Below are positions 1 to 8,237 of a DNA stretch of 64,000 bases, piece by piece. This stretch comes from UBA3478 sp036782715. Its GTDB lineage: Bacteria > Bacteroidota > Bacteroidia > Flavobacteriales > Flavobacteriaceae. Below the pieces are notes generated by a model, which had not been told where the DNA came from, did not search any database, and saw only the letters and a list, made by a program, of their open reading frames with translations. The DNA is taken from positions 16,750-80,749 of the forward strand of contig DAIPYN010000005.1 of the NCBI GenBank assembly GCA_036782715.1, in the 5' to 3' direction. The position numbers were made by a program, and so were the translations under genes. Numbering within the stretch: position 1 is the stretch's first letter; each line of letters opens with the position of its first letter.

Positions 1-398
1 ATTCTAAGGCACTCGAATCTGATGTAGTGATTTGCTACAAGCAAAGAGAAAAAGCCAATGTGATTTCTCACATGGAACTCATTGGGGAAGTTCAAGGAAA
101 AAACGTAGTGTTAGTCGATGACATGGTAGATACTGCAGGCACCTTAACAAGAGCTGCTGACCTAATGGTTGAAAGAGGCGCTTTAAGTGTACGGGCAATT
201 ACCACCCATGGTCTTCTATCGGGCAATGCCTATGAGAGAATCGAAAATTCGAAACTCACCGAACTGATCATTACCGATTCTATTTCAAAGGAGCACCCTA
301 GCTCTAAAATCAAAGTATTGAGTTGTGCCGAACTATTCGCAGATGTGATGCATCGTGTGCATACGAACACCTCAATTTCATCTAAGTTTGTACTTTAA
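1..398 (+). CDS. prs: Ribose-phosphate pyrophosphokinase, C-terminal part
   Basis: Makes PRPP from ribose 5-phosphate and ATP in the cytoplasm, feeding purine, pyrimidine, histidine and NAD synthesis. The frame is open from base 3 to the window edge, so the gene is cut at its 5' end and about 131 C-terminal residues are visible. The PRPP-binding signature VLVDDMVDTAGT is intact, and the protein ends in the HTNTSISSKF-type tail seen in many bacterial Prs proteins. The rplY start follows 11 bp after the stop, so the two probably share a transcript. The N-terminal half, with the catalytic flexible loop, lies outside the window. Confidence 0.95.
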   Translation, partial: SKALESDVVICYKQREKANVISHMELIGEVQGKNVVLVDDMVDTAGTLTRAADLMVERGALSVRAITTHGLLSGNAYERIENSKLTELIITDSISKEHPSSKIKVLSCAELFADVMHRVHTNTSISSKFVL

Positions 399-409
399 TT
401 TTTTATACA

Positions 410-1030
410 ATGCAATCAATTACTATTAACGGATCAAAAAGAGAAAGCGTAGGCAAAGTAGCTACTAAGGCCTTACGTAATGCTGAACTGGTTCCTTGCG
501 TATTATACGGAGGAGAAGCACCTATCCACTTTTCAGCAGAAGAAAAAAGCTTCAAAAACCTCGTGTATACGCCAAACGCGCACACGGTGGTAATTGAACT
601 AGGAAATGGTGAAAAGTATGAAGCAGTAATGCAAGACATTCAATTTCACCCAGTGACTGACCGAATTCTCCATATTGATTTCTATCAATTATTTGAGGAT
701 AAGCCAGTTACCATGCAAATCCCTGTTAGACTTCAAGGAAACTCTCCTGGGGTTATGAACGGTGGTCGTTTAATGTTTAGAAAGCGTAAGCTTACAGTTA
801 AGGCGCTACCTGCGAACCTTCCTGACATAATCAACGTAGATATTTCTAAACTTAGAATTGGAGGTAACATTTCAGTAGTGAATGTTCTTTCTGATGATTA
901 CACTTTCTTACACCCTGACAACACCACTATCGTTCAGGTTAAAACTTCTCGAAATGCGGTTGATGACGAAGAGGAAGAAACTGAAGAAGGTGCAGAAGGC
1001 GGAGAAGCAGAAGCTCCTGCAGCAGAATAA
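410..1030 (+). CDS. rplY: 50S ribosomal protein L25/CTC family
   Basis: A 5S-rRNA-binding protein of the large ribosomal subunit. The 206-residue length matches the long L25 (CTC/TL5) form: an N-terminal 5S-binding beta-barrel of about 95 residues that opens with ITINGSKRESVGK, then a C-terminal TL5-like beta domain. The last 27 residues are a low-complexity Glu/Ala/Gly tail, common in Bacteroidota L25. It lies directly behind prs and is followed by a strong Rho-independent terminator, so a prs-rplY transcript probably ends here. Family assignment is secure; the acidic tail has no assigned function. Confidence 0.96.
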   Translation: MQSITINGSKRESVGKVATKALRNAELVPCVLYGGEAPIHFSAEEKSFKNLVYTPNAHTVVIELGNGEKYEAVMQDIQFHPVTDRILHIDFYQLFEDKPVTMQIPVRLQGNSPGVMNGGRLMFRKRKLTVKALPANLPDIINVDISKLRIGGNISVVNVLSDDYTFLHPDNTTIVQVKTSRNAVDDEEEETEEGAEGGEAEAPAAE

Positions 1031-1057
1031 TTTGAATTTTAAGCATTCAATAAATAC

Positions 1058-1092
1058 CCGCCGTCAGCGCTTGCTGACGGCGGTCTTTTTTT
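1058..1092 (+). terminator. Rho-independent terminator after rplY
   Basis: A perfect 10-bp GC-rich stem (CCGCCGTCAG pairing with CTGACGGCGG) around a 6-base loop, followed by TC and seven Ts. It starts 28 bases after the rplY stop. It separates rplY from pth, which has its own -7 box just downstream. Confidence 0.93.
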
Positions 1093-1096
1093 ATCC

Positions 1097-1104
1097 TAAT
1101 TTTG
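1097..1104 (+). promoter_or_regulatory. Putative -7 promoter box for pth
   Basis: TAATTTTG matches the Bacteroidota -7 consensus TAnnTTTG. It lies 19 bases before the pth ATG and just behind the rplY terminator, as expected for a new transcription unit. No clear -33 TTG was found at the usual spacing. Confidence 0.6.
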
Positions 1105-1123
1105 TAGCTGACCTTAAAAGAAG

Positions 1124-1690
1124 ATGAAGAAGTTTTTAATTGTAGGTTTAGGTAATATAGGAGCCAAATATGAGGGCACTCGTCACAATATTGGCTTTGA
1201 AATTATTAATCAGGTTGCAAAAAGGCTTGAAGCAAATTTTGAAGAGGTGAAACACGGCAGCATGGCCAAGGCTAGTTATAAAGGAAGAACCTGCTTTCTT
1301 CTAAAGCCAAACACCTATATGAACTTAAGCGGTAAAGCAGTCGCCTATCATATGCAGCAAGAAAAGATAGGCTTAGATGAGCTGCTTATTATAACCGACG
1401 ACTTGAATCTCCCTTTCGGAACGCTGAGAATCAAACCTAAGGGTTCTGATGGTGGGCATAATGGCTTAAAAGATATACAATCTAGATTAAGCACTCCCAA
1501 TTATCCTCGGTTTAGATTTGGTATTGGAAACGCCTTTGAACAGGGGCGACAAGTAGACTTTGTTTTGGGTGGTTGGTCAGAAGAAGAACAATCGAGGCTA
1601 CAAGAAAGATTAGAACAGTCAGCTAAAGCGATTGAAAGCTTTGTCTTTACAGGACTTTCAAGAACTATGAATACCTTTAACAATACTTAA
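1124..1690 (+). CDS. pth: Peptidyl-tRNA hydrolase
   Basis: Releases tRNA from peptidyl-tRNAs that drop off the ribosome. The 188-residue length is normal for bacterial Pth. The start GLGNIGAKYEGTRHNIGFE holds the catalytic His (H21, equivalent to H20 of E. coli Pth) and the neighbouring Asn. The second signature, FGTLRIKPKGSDGGHNGLK, is also present and supplies the conserved Asp/Asn site that binds the peptidyl-tRNA. It is the first gene after the rplY terminator and is followed 20 bp later by ribF, which it probably cotranscribes with. Confidence 0.96.
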   Translation: MKKFLIVGLGNIGAKYEGTRHNIGFEIINQVAKRLEANFEEVKHGSMAKASYKGRTCFLLKPNTYMNLSGKAVAYHMQQEKIGLDELLIITDDLNLPFGTLRIKPKGSDGGHNGLKDIQSRLSTPNYPRFRFGIGNAFEQGRQVDFVLGGWSEEEQSRLQERLEQSAKAIESFVFTGLSRTMNTFNNT

Positions 1691-1710
1691 TTTATCCTGA
1701 GGGCGAGCGA

Positions 1711-2649
1711 ATGAAAGTCATTGATAAGGTAGATAATTACCATAACAATACTCCTACGGTTTTAACGATAGGAACTTTTGATGGTGTGCACATAGGGCAT
1801 ACTAAGATTATACAACGATTAGTCGTTGATGCTCAATCTAAAGGTTATAAGTCGTGTCTTCTTACGTTCTTTCCACATCCGCGAGCGGTACTTCAAAGAG
1901 ATTTATCGATTAAACTATTGACTACCATGGACGAAAAAGCCAAGAGATTAGAATCTTTGGGTCTTGACTCTTTGGTAATTCATCCGTTTAGTAGAGAATT
2001 TTCTCGTCTTAAAGCAAGAGAATATGTAGAACAAATTCTCGTCGAGAAGCTTCGTGTGAAAAAAATTGTTGTAGGCTATGACCATCGATTTGGAAGAAAC
2101 CGAGAAGCCGACATTAATGAACTTCGCTATTATTCTCAACTCTTCGATTTTGAAGTGGAAGAAATTGGTCCTCAAGACATTGACGACGTAGCTGTGAGTT
2201 CAACAAAAATCAGAGCCGCCCTCACAGAAGGAGCAGTAGATAAGGCTAATCAATATCTTGGTTACACCTATAGGGTTGAAGGGGTCGTACAAAAAGGAAA
2301 TGGAATTGGCCGAGAAATCGGGTTTCCGACGGCAAATCTTCATGAGATTCATCCGACAAAGTTGATTCCCGCTGAGGGTGCTTATATCGTAAGTGCACCA
2401 TATAGAGGAACTCTTCTGAAAGGAATTATGAATATTGGGAAAAACCCAACGGTCGGGGGCAAGGGGTTACACCTCGAAGTACACTTCCTAGATTTTAACA
2501 GTGAACTATACAATGAGCGTCTCAGCGTCCGCTTCCATAAAAGAATTAGAAGTGAACAGAAGTTTGACAACTTAGAGGCATTAAAAAATCAGTTAGAAAT
2601 AGATAAGTCAAGCGCGATTAGCTTCTTTAAAAAGGCCATGCTTACCTAG
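1711..2649 (+). CDS. ribF: Bifunctional riboflavin kinase/FAD synthetase
   Basis: Phosphorylates riboflavin to FMN and adenylates FMN to FAD. The 312 residues hold both parts. The N-terminal nucleotidyltransferase carries the (H/T)xGH-type signature TIGTFDGVHIGH at about residues 19-30. The C-terminal riboflavin kinase, from about residue 185, has GNGIGREIGFPTANL with the flavin/ATP-binding PTAN. The ATG at 1711 lies 20 bp after pth and gives the usual N-terminus. No FMN riboswitch is visible upstream. Confidence 0.96.
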   Translation: MKVIDKVDNYHNNTPTVLTIGTFDGVHIGHTKIIQRLVVDAQSKGYKSCLLTFFPHPRAVLQRDLSIKLLTTMDEKAKRLESLGLDSLVIHPFSREFSRLKAREYVEQILVEKLRVKKIVVGYDHRFGRNREADINELRYYSQLFDFEVEEIGPQDIDDVAVSSTKIRAALTEGAVDKANQYLGYTYRVEGVVQKGNGIGREIGFPTANLHEIHPTKLIPAEGAYIVSAPYRGTLLKGIMNIGKNPTVGGKGLHLEVHFLDFNSELYNERLSVRFHKRIRSEQKFDNLEALKNQLEIDKSSAISFFKKAMLT

Positions 2650-2656
2650 ACTTTTC

Positions 2657-2664
2657 TACTTTTG
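2657..2664 (+). promoter_or_regulatory. Putative -7 promoter box for serS
   Basis: TACTTTTG matches TAnnTTTG and lies 18 bases before the serS ATG, in the 33-bp gap after ribF. No convincing -33 element was seen. Confidence 0.6.
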
Positions 2665-2682
2665 CAGCAAACTTAATTTTCC

Positions 2683-3954
2683 ATGCTACAGATACAGGCG
2701 ATTCGAGAAAATACAGAGAAAGTCATTACGGCTCTTAAGAAACGTGGGTTTAAATCAGATGAAATTATACCTAAAATTTTAGACCTTGATGCTTCGAGAA
2801 GAGAGACTCAAACCGAATTAGATCAGGTGCTAGCTGAATCTAATCAATTATCTGAAAGCATTGGAAAGCTTTTTAAAAGTGCGAAAGCAAGTGAAGCAGA
2901 ACCGCTTAAAGTTAAGAGTGGGGAACTGAAAGAAAAGAGTAAGGAGCTGAACGAAAAACTGCACGAGGTAGCAAATGAGCTTGAAAGCCTACTCTATCAA
3001 GTACCAAATACACCGAATGAAATTGTTCCTGAAGGAAAAACTCCTGAAGAGAATGAGGTCGTATTTAGCAAAGGTATAATCCCTTCCCTTCACACCGGTG
3101 CTAAACCTCATTGGGAATTAGCTACCGACTATGATTTGATTGATTTCGAGTTAGGGGTTAAGATTTCAGGTGCCGGCTTCCCCGTGTACAAAGGGAAAGG
3201 GGCTCGTTTACAACGCGCCCTCATTAATTTCTTTCTAGATCAAAACATCGCAGCAGGTTATGCCGAGGTACAACCACCTCACCTGATCAACGAAGCCTCA
3301 GGATATGGTACAGGGCAGTTACCCGACAAAGAAGGTCAAATGTACCATGTAACCGGAGACGATCTTTACCTAATACCAACTGCTGAAGTGCCTGTAACCA
3401 ATATCTTAAGAGATTCATTACTCAAAGAAGAAGAGTTACCTATCGCAATGACAGCTTATACCCCTTGTTTTAGAAGAGAGGCAGGTAGTTATGGGGCGGA
3501 TGTTCGTGGATTAAACCGCTTGCATCAATTCGATAAGGTTGAGATTGTACGCGTTGAGAAGCCTGAGAATTCATATCAGGCGCTGGACCAAATGGTCGAA
3601 CATGTAAAAACGATTTTAGAGGCACTTGACCTCCCCTACCGTATTTTGAGATTATGTGCCGGTGATATGGGATTCACCTCGGCCCTCACTTATGACTTTG
3701 AGGTTTATTCAGCCGCTCAAAACAGATGGTTAGAGATCAGTTCTGTTTCAAATTTTGAAACCTTTCAATCGAATCGTTTGAAGCTCAGATATAAATCAAA
3801 GGATGGCAAGAAGGCATTGGCTCACACCTTGAATGGAAGTTCACTTGCGCTTCCGAGAGTATTAGCTGCACTTTTAGAGAACCATCAACATGAAGATGGA
3901 ATTCATATCCCAACAGCCCTTCAAGCATATACTCACTTTAGCAAAATAGACTAG
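2683..3954 (+). CDS. serS: Seryl-tRNA synthetase
   Basis: Charges tRNA-Ser (and tRNA-Sec where present) with serine. The 423-residue class II enzyme has the long N-terminal antiparallel coiled coil (about residues 1-110, rich in Glu and Lys) that grips the tRNA variable arm. Motif 2 appears as TPCFRREAGSYG, and motif 3 as LNGSSLALPRVLAALLENHQ near the C-terminus. A promoter box sits directly upstream. The next gene starts 5 bp after the stop, beginning a tight run through the 2-hydroxyacid dehydrogenase gene at 6434. Confidence 0.97.
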   Translation: MLQIQAIRENTEKVITALKKRGFKSDEIIPKILDLDASRRETQTELDQVLAESNQLSESIGKLFKSAKASEAEPLKVKSGELKEKSKELNEKLHEVANELESLLYQVPNTPNEIVPEGKTPEENEVVFSKGIIPSLHTGAKPHWELATDYDLIDFELGVKISGAGFPVYKGKGARLQRALINFFLDQNIAAGYAEVQPPHLINEASGYGTGQLPDKEGQMYHVTGDDLYLIPTAEVPVTNILRDSLLKEEELPIAMTAYTPCFRREAGSYGADVRGLNRLHQFDKVEIVRVEKPENSYQALDQMVEHVKTILEALDLPYRILRLCAGDMGFTSALTYDFEVYSAAQNRWLEISSVSNFETFQSNRLKLRYKSKDGKKALAHTLNGSSLALPRVLAALLENHQHEDGIHIPTALQAYTHFSKID

Positions 3955-3959
3955 ATCCT

Positions 3960-4286
3960 ATGCTCATCTACAATATCACTACTCACATAGAATCTCAAAT
4001 CGAATCAGAATGGGTCGAGTGGATGAGACAGACCTACATACCACTCATGTTTGCCACGGGTAAGTTTCGTGCAGCAACCTTCACTAAAGTAGTACAAGAA
4101 TCACATATTGAGGGTAAAAGCTACAGTGTTCAATACACCACGCCTAATAAAGCGACATTAGAGTCCTTTTTGGCCGAAGACGCTCCACGATTAGAGCTAG
4201 AGGCGCAAAACAAATTTGGAAATCAGGCCTTATCCTTTGCCACAGAATTAGAACTTATCGGACAGGCTCAAATCAAAGAGGCATAA
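3960..4286 (+). CDS. DUF4286 family protein
   Basis: A 108-residue cytoplasmic protein with no signal peptide or membrane segment. It opens with MLIYNITTHIESQIESEWVEWM and matches the small Bacteroidota family DUF4286 (ferredoxin-like size, unknown function). It is wedged between serS (5 bp away) and rsmA (1-base TAATG overlap), so it is almost certainly translated with them. The location beside a tRNA synthetase and an rRNA methyltransferase hints at a translation-linked role, but that is inference from position only. Confidence 0.85.
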   Translation: MLIYNITTHIESQIESEWVEWMRQTYIPLMFATGKFRAATFTKVVQESHIEGKSYSVQYTTPNKATLESFLAEDAPRLELEAQNKFGNQALSFATELELIGQAQIKEA

Positions 4287-5098
4287 TGAAGGGGCGTCGT
4301 GAATCCTCTGAACCCGTTCGCGCTAAAAAGCATCTAGGACAGCATTTTTTGAAAGATCAACAGATCGCCTCTAAAATTGCTAACACTTTAAGTTTAGAAG
4401 GTTACAAGCATGTATTAGAAATAGGGCCAGGAACCGGAGTTCTCACCCAGTTTTTAATTAACAAACCTATTGCCCTTGAAGTCATTGATCTCGATAGAGA
4501 ATCGATTGAGTATCTGCGCACCACCTTTGTTGAGGAGCATCAGCCAAAAGCGCTGACCATTACCGAAGGAGATTTTCTCAAAAAAGATTTAGCCGAATTT
4601 TTCAATGGTGAACCATTCGCTATTACCGGGAATTTTCCTTATAACATCTCTACCCAGATTGTCTTCAAGATGCTCGAATATCGAGATCGAATTCCCGAAT
4701 TCACCGGGATGTTTCAAAAAGAGGTCGCACAACGCATTTGCGAAAAACCTGGAACCAAAGCCTATGGCATACTCAGTGTTCTAGTTCAAGCCTTTTATGA
4801 CGCTTCCTATGCCTTTACGGTGCATCCGCAAGTTTTTGAACCCCCTCCCAAGGTTCAATCTGGAGTCATCATACTCAAACGTAAAGAGAATCAAAACATC
4901 AATTGTTCGATTCCCCTATTTTTCAGAGTAGTTAAAACCGCCTTCAATCAAAGACGCAAAACCATTCGAAATTCATTAAAGACCTTCGAACTTCCTGCAA
5001 ATGTCACAGAAGACACTATATTTGATCTAAGGCCAGAGCGTCTCGGTGTAACAGAATTTATCCGTTTAACTCAACTCATTGAAAATGCAACCCTTTAA
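4286..5098 (+). CDS. rsmA: 16S rRNA dimethyladenosine transferase
   Basis: Dimethylates the two adjacent adenines in helix 45 of 16S rRNA late in 30S assembly. The 270 residues carry the family start KKHLGQHFLKDQ, the SAM-binding LEIGPGTGVLT (about residues 45-55) and the catalytic NFPYNIS motif (N-x-P-Y), followed by the C-terminal KsgA domain with FNQRRKT. The start overlaps the DUF4286 stop by one base. The C-terminus overlaps mgtE by 14 bases. Confidence 0.96.
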   Translation: MKGRRESSEPVRAKKHLGQHFLKDQQIASKIANTLSLEGYKHVLEIGPGTGVLTQFLINKPIALEVIDLDRESIEYLRTTFVEEHQPKALTITEGDFLKKDLAEFFNGEPFAITGNFPYNISTQIVFKMLEYRDRIPEFTGMFQKEVAQRICEKPGTKAYGILSVLVQAFYDASYAFTVHPQVFEPPPKVQSGVIILKRKENQNINCSIPLFFRVVKTAFNQRRKTIRNSLKTFELPANVTEDTIFDLRPERLGVTEFIRLTQLIENATL

Positions 5099-6437
5099 GC
5101 TTACTGAAGAGTTTTTAGCCAAGGTTCGATTGCTCATTGAAGCGACCAATGAGCGCGAATTGCTTGCGCTTTTCGAGGAGTTACACTATGCCGATATCGC
5201 TGAAATCATCAATGAACTAGAGACTCCAGAGGCTATTTATCTCATTCGTTTATTAGATTCAGAACGCACTGGAGATGTACTAACCGAACTTGATGAAGAT
5301 CTTAGAGAAGAGATTTTAGCAGAGCTAAGTGCCACTGAGATTGCCACCGAACTTTCTGAAATCGACACCGATGATGCGGTAGATATAATCACTGAACTCT
5401 CTGAAGATTTAGCTAAGGAGGTAATCTCCGAAATCGAAGACCGGGAACACGCTGCAGAGATCTTAGAACTCATGCGCTATGGCGAAGATACCGCTGGGGG
5501 TCTTATGGCAAAGGAGCTCATACAAGTCAATGAAAACTGGAATATTACCACCTGCGTCAGAGAAATGAGAGCGCAAGCAGAATATGTAACTCGGGTGCAT
5601 TCCATTTATGTTGTTGACGATAATAATGTTCTGAAAGGACGACTTTCACTAAAAGACCTACTTACTAGCCCAAATGACGCCCATATCAAGGATGTGTATA
5701 TCCCAAAGGTAGACTATGTAGGTGTTCATGAAAAATCAGAAGAGGTTGCTAAGGTCATGGCAAAATATGATTTGGAGGCGATCCCAGTAGTCGATGAAAT
5801 GAATCGTCTGGTCGGTAGAATCACTATCGACGACATTGTGGATGTGATTAGAGAAGAAGCCGATAAAGACTATCAGCAAATGGCGGGGATCACCCAAGAT
5901 GTTGAGGCAGATGATAGCATCTTAGATCTAACCCGAGCTCGACTGCCTTGGTTGGTGGTAGGATTAATTGGAGGTCTAGGGGCCGCTATGATCATGGGAG
6001 GCTTTGAAGATATCATCAGTGAACATGCAATTTTATTCTTTTTCACTCCCTTAATTGCAGCGATGGCAGGTAATGTTGGAGTACAATCTAGCGCGATTAT
6101 TGTACAAGGTATCGCGAATGACGATATTAAGGGAAGTATCGCCTCTCGATTATCAAAAGAAATGCTACTTGCCCTATTTAACGGGGTCATCTTGGCCGTT
6201 TTACTTTTTGCAAGTACATGGCTTTGGAAGGGTCATCTATTGCCTGCATTAGCCATTTCACTTTCTCTAATTGTAGTCATTGTTATGGCAGGGCTAATCG
6301 GCACGTTCATCCCCCTATTCTTGAATAAAAGAGGAATTGATCCAGCCGTTGCTACAGGCCCTTTTATCACTACAAGCAATGATATCTTTGGAATTTTAAT
6401 CTATTTCTGGATGGCCAAGATCATCTTAGGAATATGA
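5085..6437 (+). CDS. mgtE: Magnesium transporter MgtE
   Basis: An inner-membrane Mg2+ channel gated by cytoplasmic Mg2+. The order is classical: an acidic N-domain (about 1-130), a CBS pair (about 130-255) that opens with the DTAGGLM motif, then five hydrophobic segments from about residue 285, including the conserved GNVGVQSSAI stretch of the pore domain. I chose the ATG at 5085; a TTG two codons upstream is also in frame. The gene overlaps the rsmA end by 14 bases and the next gene by 4. It is 450 residues, normal for the family. Confidence 0.95.
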   Translation: MQPFKLTEEFLAKVRLLIEATNERELLALFEELHYADIAEIINELETPEAIYLIRLLDSERTGDVLTELDEDLREEILAELSATEIATELSEIDTDDAVDIITELSEDLAKEVISEIEDREHAAEILELMRYGEDTAGGLMAKELIQVNENWNITTCVREMRAQAEYVTRVHSIYVVDDNNVLKGRLSLKDLLTSPNDAHIKDVYIPKVDYVGVHEKSEEVAKVMAKYDLEAIPVVDEMNRLVGRITIDDIVDVIREEADKDYQQMAGITQDVEADDSILDLTRARLPWLVVGLIGGLGAAMIMGGFEDIISEHAILFFFTPLIAAMAGNVGVQSSAIIVQGIANDDIKGSIASRLSKEMLLALFNGVILAVLLFASTWLWKGHLLPALAISLSLIVVIVMAGLIGTFIPLFLNKRGIDPAVATGPFITTSNDIFGILIYFWMAKIILGI

Positions 6438-7378
6438 GTCGAAAGGTTTTACATCTCGACAGCAATCACCCGGTAATCGCCGAAGGGCTAGAACAACTCG
6501 GCTTTCAAAACGAGTACGATTACACGAGCACTTACAAGGAAGTCCTCGAGAAAATTGAAGATTACGAAGGACTGATTATCCGTTCAAGAATTCCGGTCGA
6601 TCAGCGTCTGTTAGCTAAAGCCGAAAATCTAAAGTTCATCGGGAGAATCGGTGCTGGATTAGAAAATATTGATCTCGTAGCGGCCGAAAATCAAAAAATC
6701 TTTTTAGCAGCTGCGCCCGAAGGTAATCGCAACGCAGTAGCTGAGCATACCCTAGGCTTACTACTATCCCTATTCAATAAGCTAAATGTGGCAGACAAAG
6801 AAGTACGCTCGGGACTTTGGAGAAGAGAAGAAAATAGAGGCCTTGAACTCGATGGAAAAACCGTTGGTATTATCGGGTATGGAAACATGGGTAAACAATT
6901 TGCCAAAAAATTAAAAGGCTTTGATGTAGATACTTTATGCTTTGATTTAAAAGCAAATGTTGGAGATGAAAATGCGCGTCAAGTAAGTATCGAGGAACTT
7001 AGAGAGCAAACAGACATTTTAAGTTTACATCTACCCCAAACTCCAGAAACCATTCATCTAATCGATACTGCGTTTATCAAACAGATGAAAAAACCCTTTT
7101 GGCTCCTCAACACAGGGAGAGGAAGTGCAGTGAAAACCGAAGATTTAGTTAGCGCCCTTAAGAACGGGAAAATCAAAGGTGCAGGTTTAGATGTCCTAGA
7201 ATACGAGAGCAAATCATTCACCAATCTTTTTGAACACTCCAATAAACCTGAAGCATTCTCTTATTTAATTCAGGCAGATAATGTAGTACTGACTCCTCAT
7301 GTTGCTGGCTGGAGTATTGAGAGCTATTATCTGTTATCTAAAGTAGTTTTAGATAAGATTGAAAGTCATCTGAGATAA
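6434..7378 (+). CDS. D-2-hydroxyacid dehydrogenase (phosphoglycerate dehydrogenase-like)
   Basis: An NAD-dependent dehydrogenase of the D-isomer-specific family. The 314 residues show the nucleotide-binding fold with GIIGYGNMGKQFA (about 142-154) and the catalytic trio: Arg in NTGRGS, Glu in LDVLEYE, and His in TPHVAGW. There is no C-terminal ACT/regulatory domain, so it is the short form. It may be the first enzyme of serine synthesis, but the substrate cannot be settled from sequence. It overlaps mgtE by ATGA and ends the run that begins at serS. Confidence 0.85.
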   Translation: MSRKVLHLDSNHPVIAEGLEQLGFQNEYDYTSTYKEVLEKIEDYEGLIIRSRIPVDQRLLAKAENLKFIGRIGAGLENIDLVAAENQKIFLAAAPEGNRNAVAEHTLGLLLSLFNKLNVADKEVRSGLWRREENRGLELDGKTVGIIGYGNMGKQFAKKLKGFDVDTLCFDLKANVGDENARQVSIEELREQTDILSLHLPQTPETIHLIDTAFIKQMKKPFWLLNTGRGSAVKTEDLVSALKNGKIKGAGLDVLEYESKSFTNLFEHSNKPEAFSYLIQADNVVLTPHVAGWSIESYYLLSKVVLDKIESHLR

Positions 7379-7405
7379 AAGTATTTTTTTCTTCATTTAA
7401 TCGTA

Positions 7406-7417
7406 ATATTGCAATAT
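7406..7417. promoter_or_regulatory. Candidate ArsR operator palindrome
   Basis: ATATTGCAATAT is a perfect 12-bp palindrome ending 4 bases before the arsR ATG. It sits within a longer imperfect dyad (TCGTAATATTG on the left). ArsR repressors bind AT-rich dyads at their own promoters, so autoregulation is likely. This is inferred from position and symmetry. Confidence 0.6.
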
Positions 7418-7421
7418 ACCA

Positions 7422-7760
7422 ATGGGATTAAGCAAATCATATATATTCAGTGAGAAACACCAAGATCTTGCTCTATTTTTTAGAGTACTGTCTAACCCTG
7501 CTCGACTGGCAATAATCGAGCACATCATCAAGCAGGAAAATTGCATCTGTGGAGATTTAGTTAATGAAATCGGTCTTGCTCAACCAACAATTTCACAACA
7601 CTTAAAAGAAATTAAAAGTATCGGGTTACTGAAAGGTCATATTCAAGGCCCTCAAATTAAATACTGTATTGATACCAAGAGGTGGCAAGAAATTAAACAG
7701 GCCCTTGAACTATTTTTTAACCAATCTAAACCCTTCGACTGTTCTAATGAAAACGAATGA
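7422..7760 (+). CDS. arsR: ArsR-family metalloregulator
   Basis: A winged-helix repressor that should leave DNA when it binds arsenite or antimonite. The 112 residues include the alpha-3 sensing site with a C-x-C pair (C41 and C43 in ENCICGDL), like the ELCVCDL of classical ArsR, and the recognition helix QPTISQHLKEIKSIGLL. A perfect palindrome lies just before its start. It overlaps the following DUF6428 gene by 14 bases, and arsC follows, so it most likely represses this three-gene operon. Confidence 0.9.
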   Translation: MGLSKSYIFSEKHQDLALFFRVLSNPARLAIIEHIIKQENCICGDLVNEIGLAQPTISQHLKEIKSIGLLKGHIQGPQIKYCIDTKRWQEIKQALELFFNQSKPFDCSNENE

Positions 7761-8226
7761 ACTTATTGAATTACTAGAAAAGAATTCATCCAAACAATTA
7801 ATTTTTGAATATCTATCAGGAGCTTTCACAGAGTCTGATTATCATATAACTGAAGTAAAAAACATATCCATTGAGGCGATTAATTGTGGAGGCGGGGTTG
7901 AAACTTGGAACGAAACCGTAATTCAGCTTTGGGAAAATCCCTATTCAACTGAAATAGGTACCACTATGAAAACAGACAAAGCTTTACAAATACTTGAGCG
8001 AGTTCAGAGGCAGAGACCACTTAATGTGGAAGCAGAAGTTCGCTTTGAATACGGTAACAAAAGATTTCATACCTGTATTCAATCGGTTAAAGAAATTGCA
8101 CAAAACAGTCGCGCTCTAATTGTCAGTCTCGGAGAAGTAAAAGCAGACTGCAAAGACAAGGAAGCGTGCGGTATTGAAATACCAGTATCAGAATCGAAGT
8201 GCGCACCAGGTAGCGGATGCTGTTAA
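7747..8226 (+). CDS. DUF6428 family protein with Cys-rich tail
   Basis: A 159-residue soluble protein whose function is not known. The family is repeatedly found between arsR and arsC in Bacteroidota, which matches here. I chose the ATG at 7747, which overlaps arsR by 14 bases; an upstream alternative in frame would run deep into arsR. The last 30 residues hold five cysteines, ending KCAPGSGCC, and a further internal CGGG occurs near residue 43. Such a tail could bind trivalent arsenic or a metal. That role is inference; no enzyme motif was recognised. Confidence 0.8.
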   Translation: MKTNELIELLEKNSSKQLIFEYLSGAFTESDYHITEVKNISIEAINCGGGVETWNETVIQLWENPYSTEIGTTMKTDKALQILERVQRQRPLNVEAEVRFEYGNKRFHTCIQSVKEIAQNSRALIVSLGEVKADCKDKEACGIEIPVSESKCAPGSGCC

Positions 8227-8237
8227 AATACAGAATT

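Noticed and set aside
5873..6190. Minus-strand open frame opposite mgtE
   Set aside because: It is antisense to conserved membrane segments of MgtE, and its product has no recognisable domain.
8217..8237. Longer start for arsC at 8217
   Set aside because: It would overlap the DUF6428 stop and push the P-loop Cys away from residue 9.
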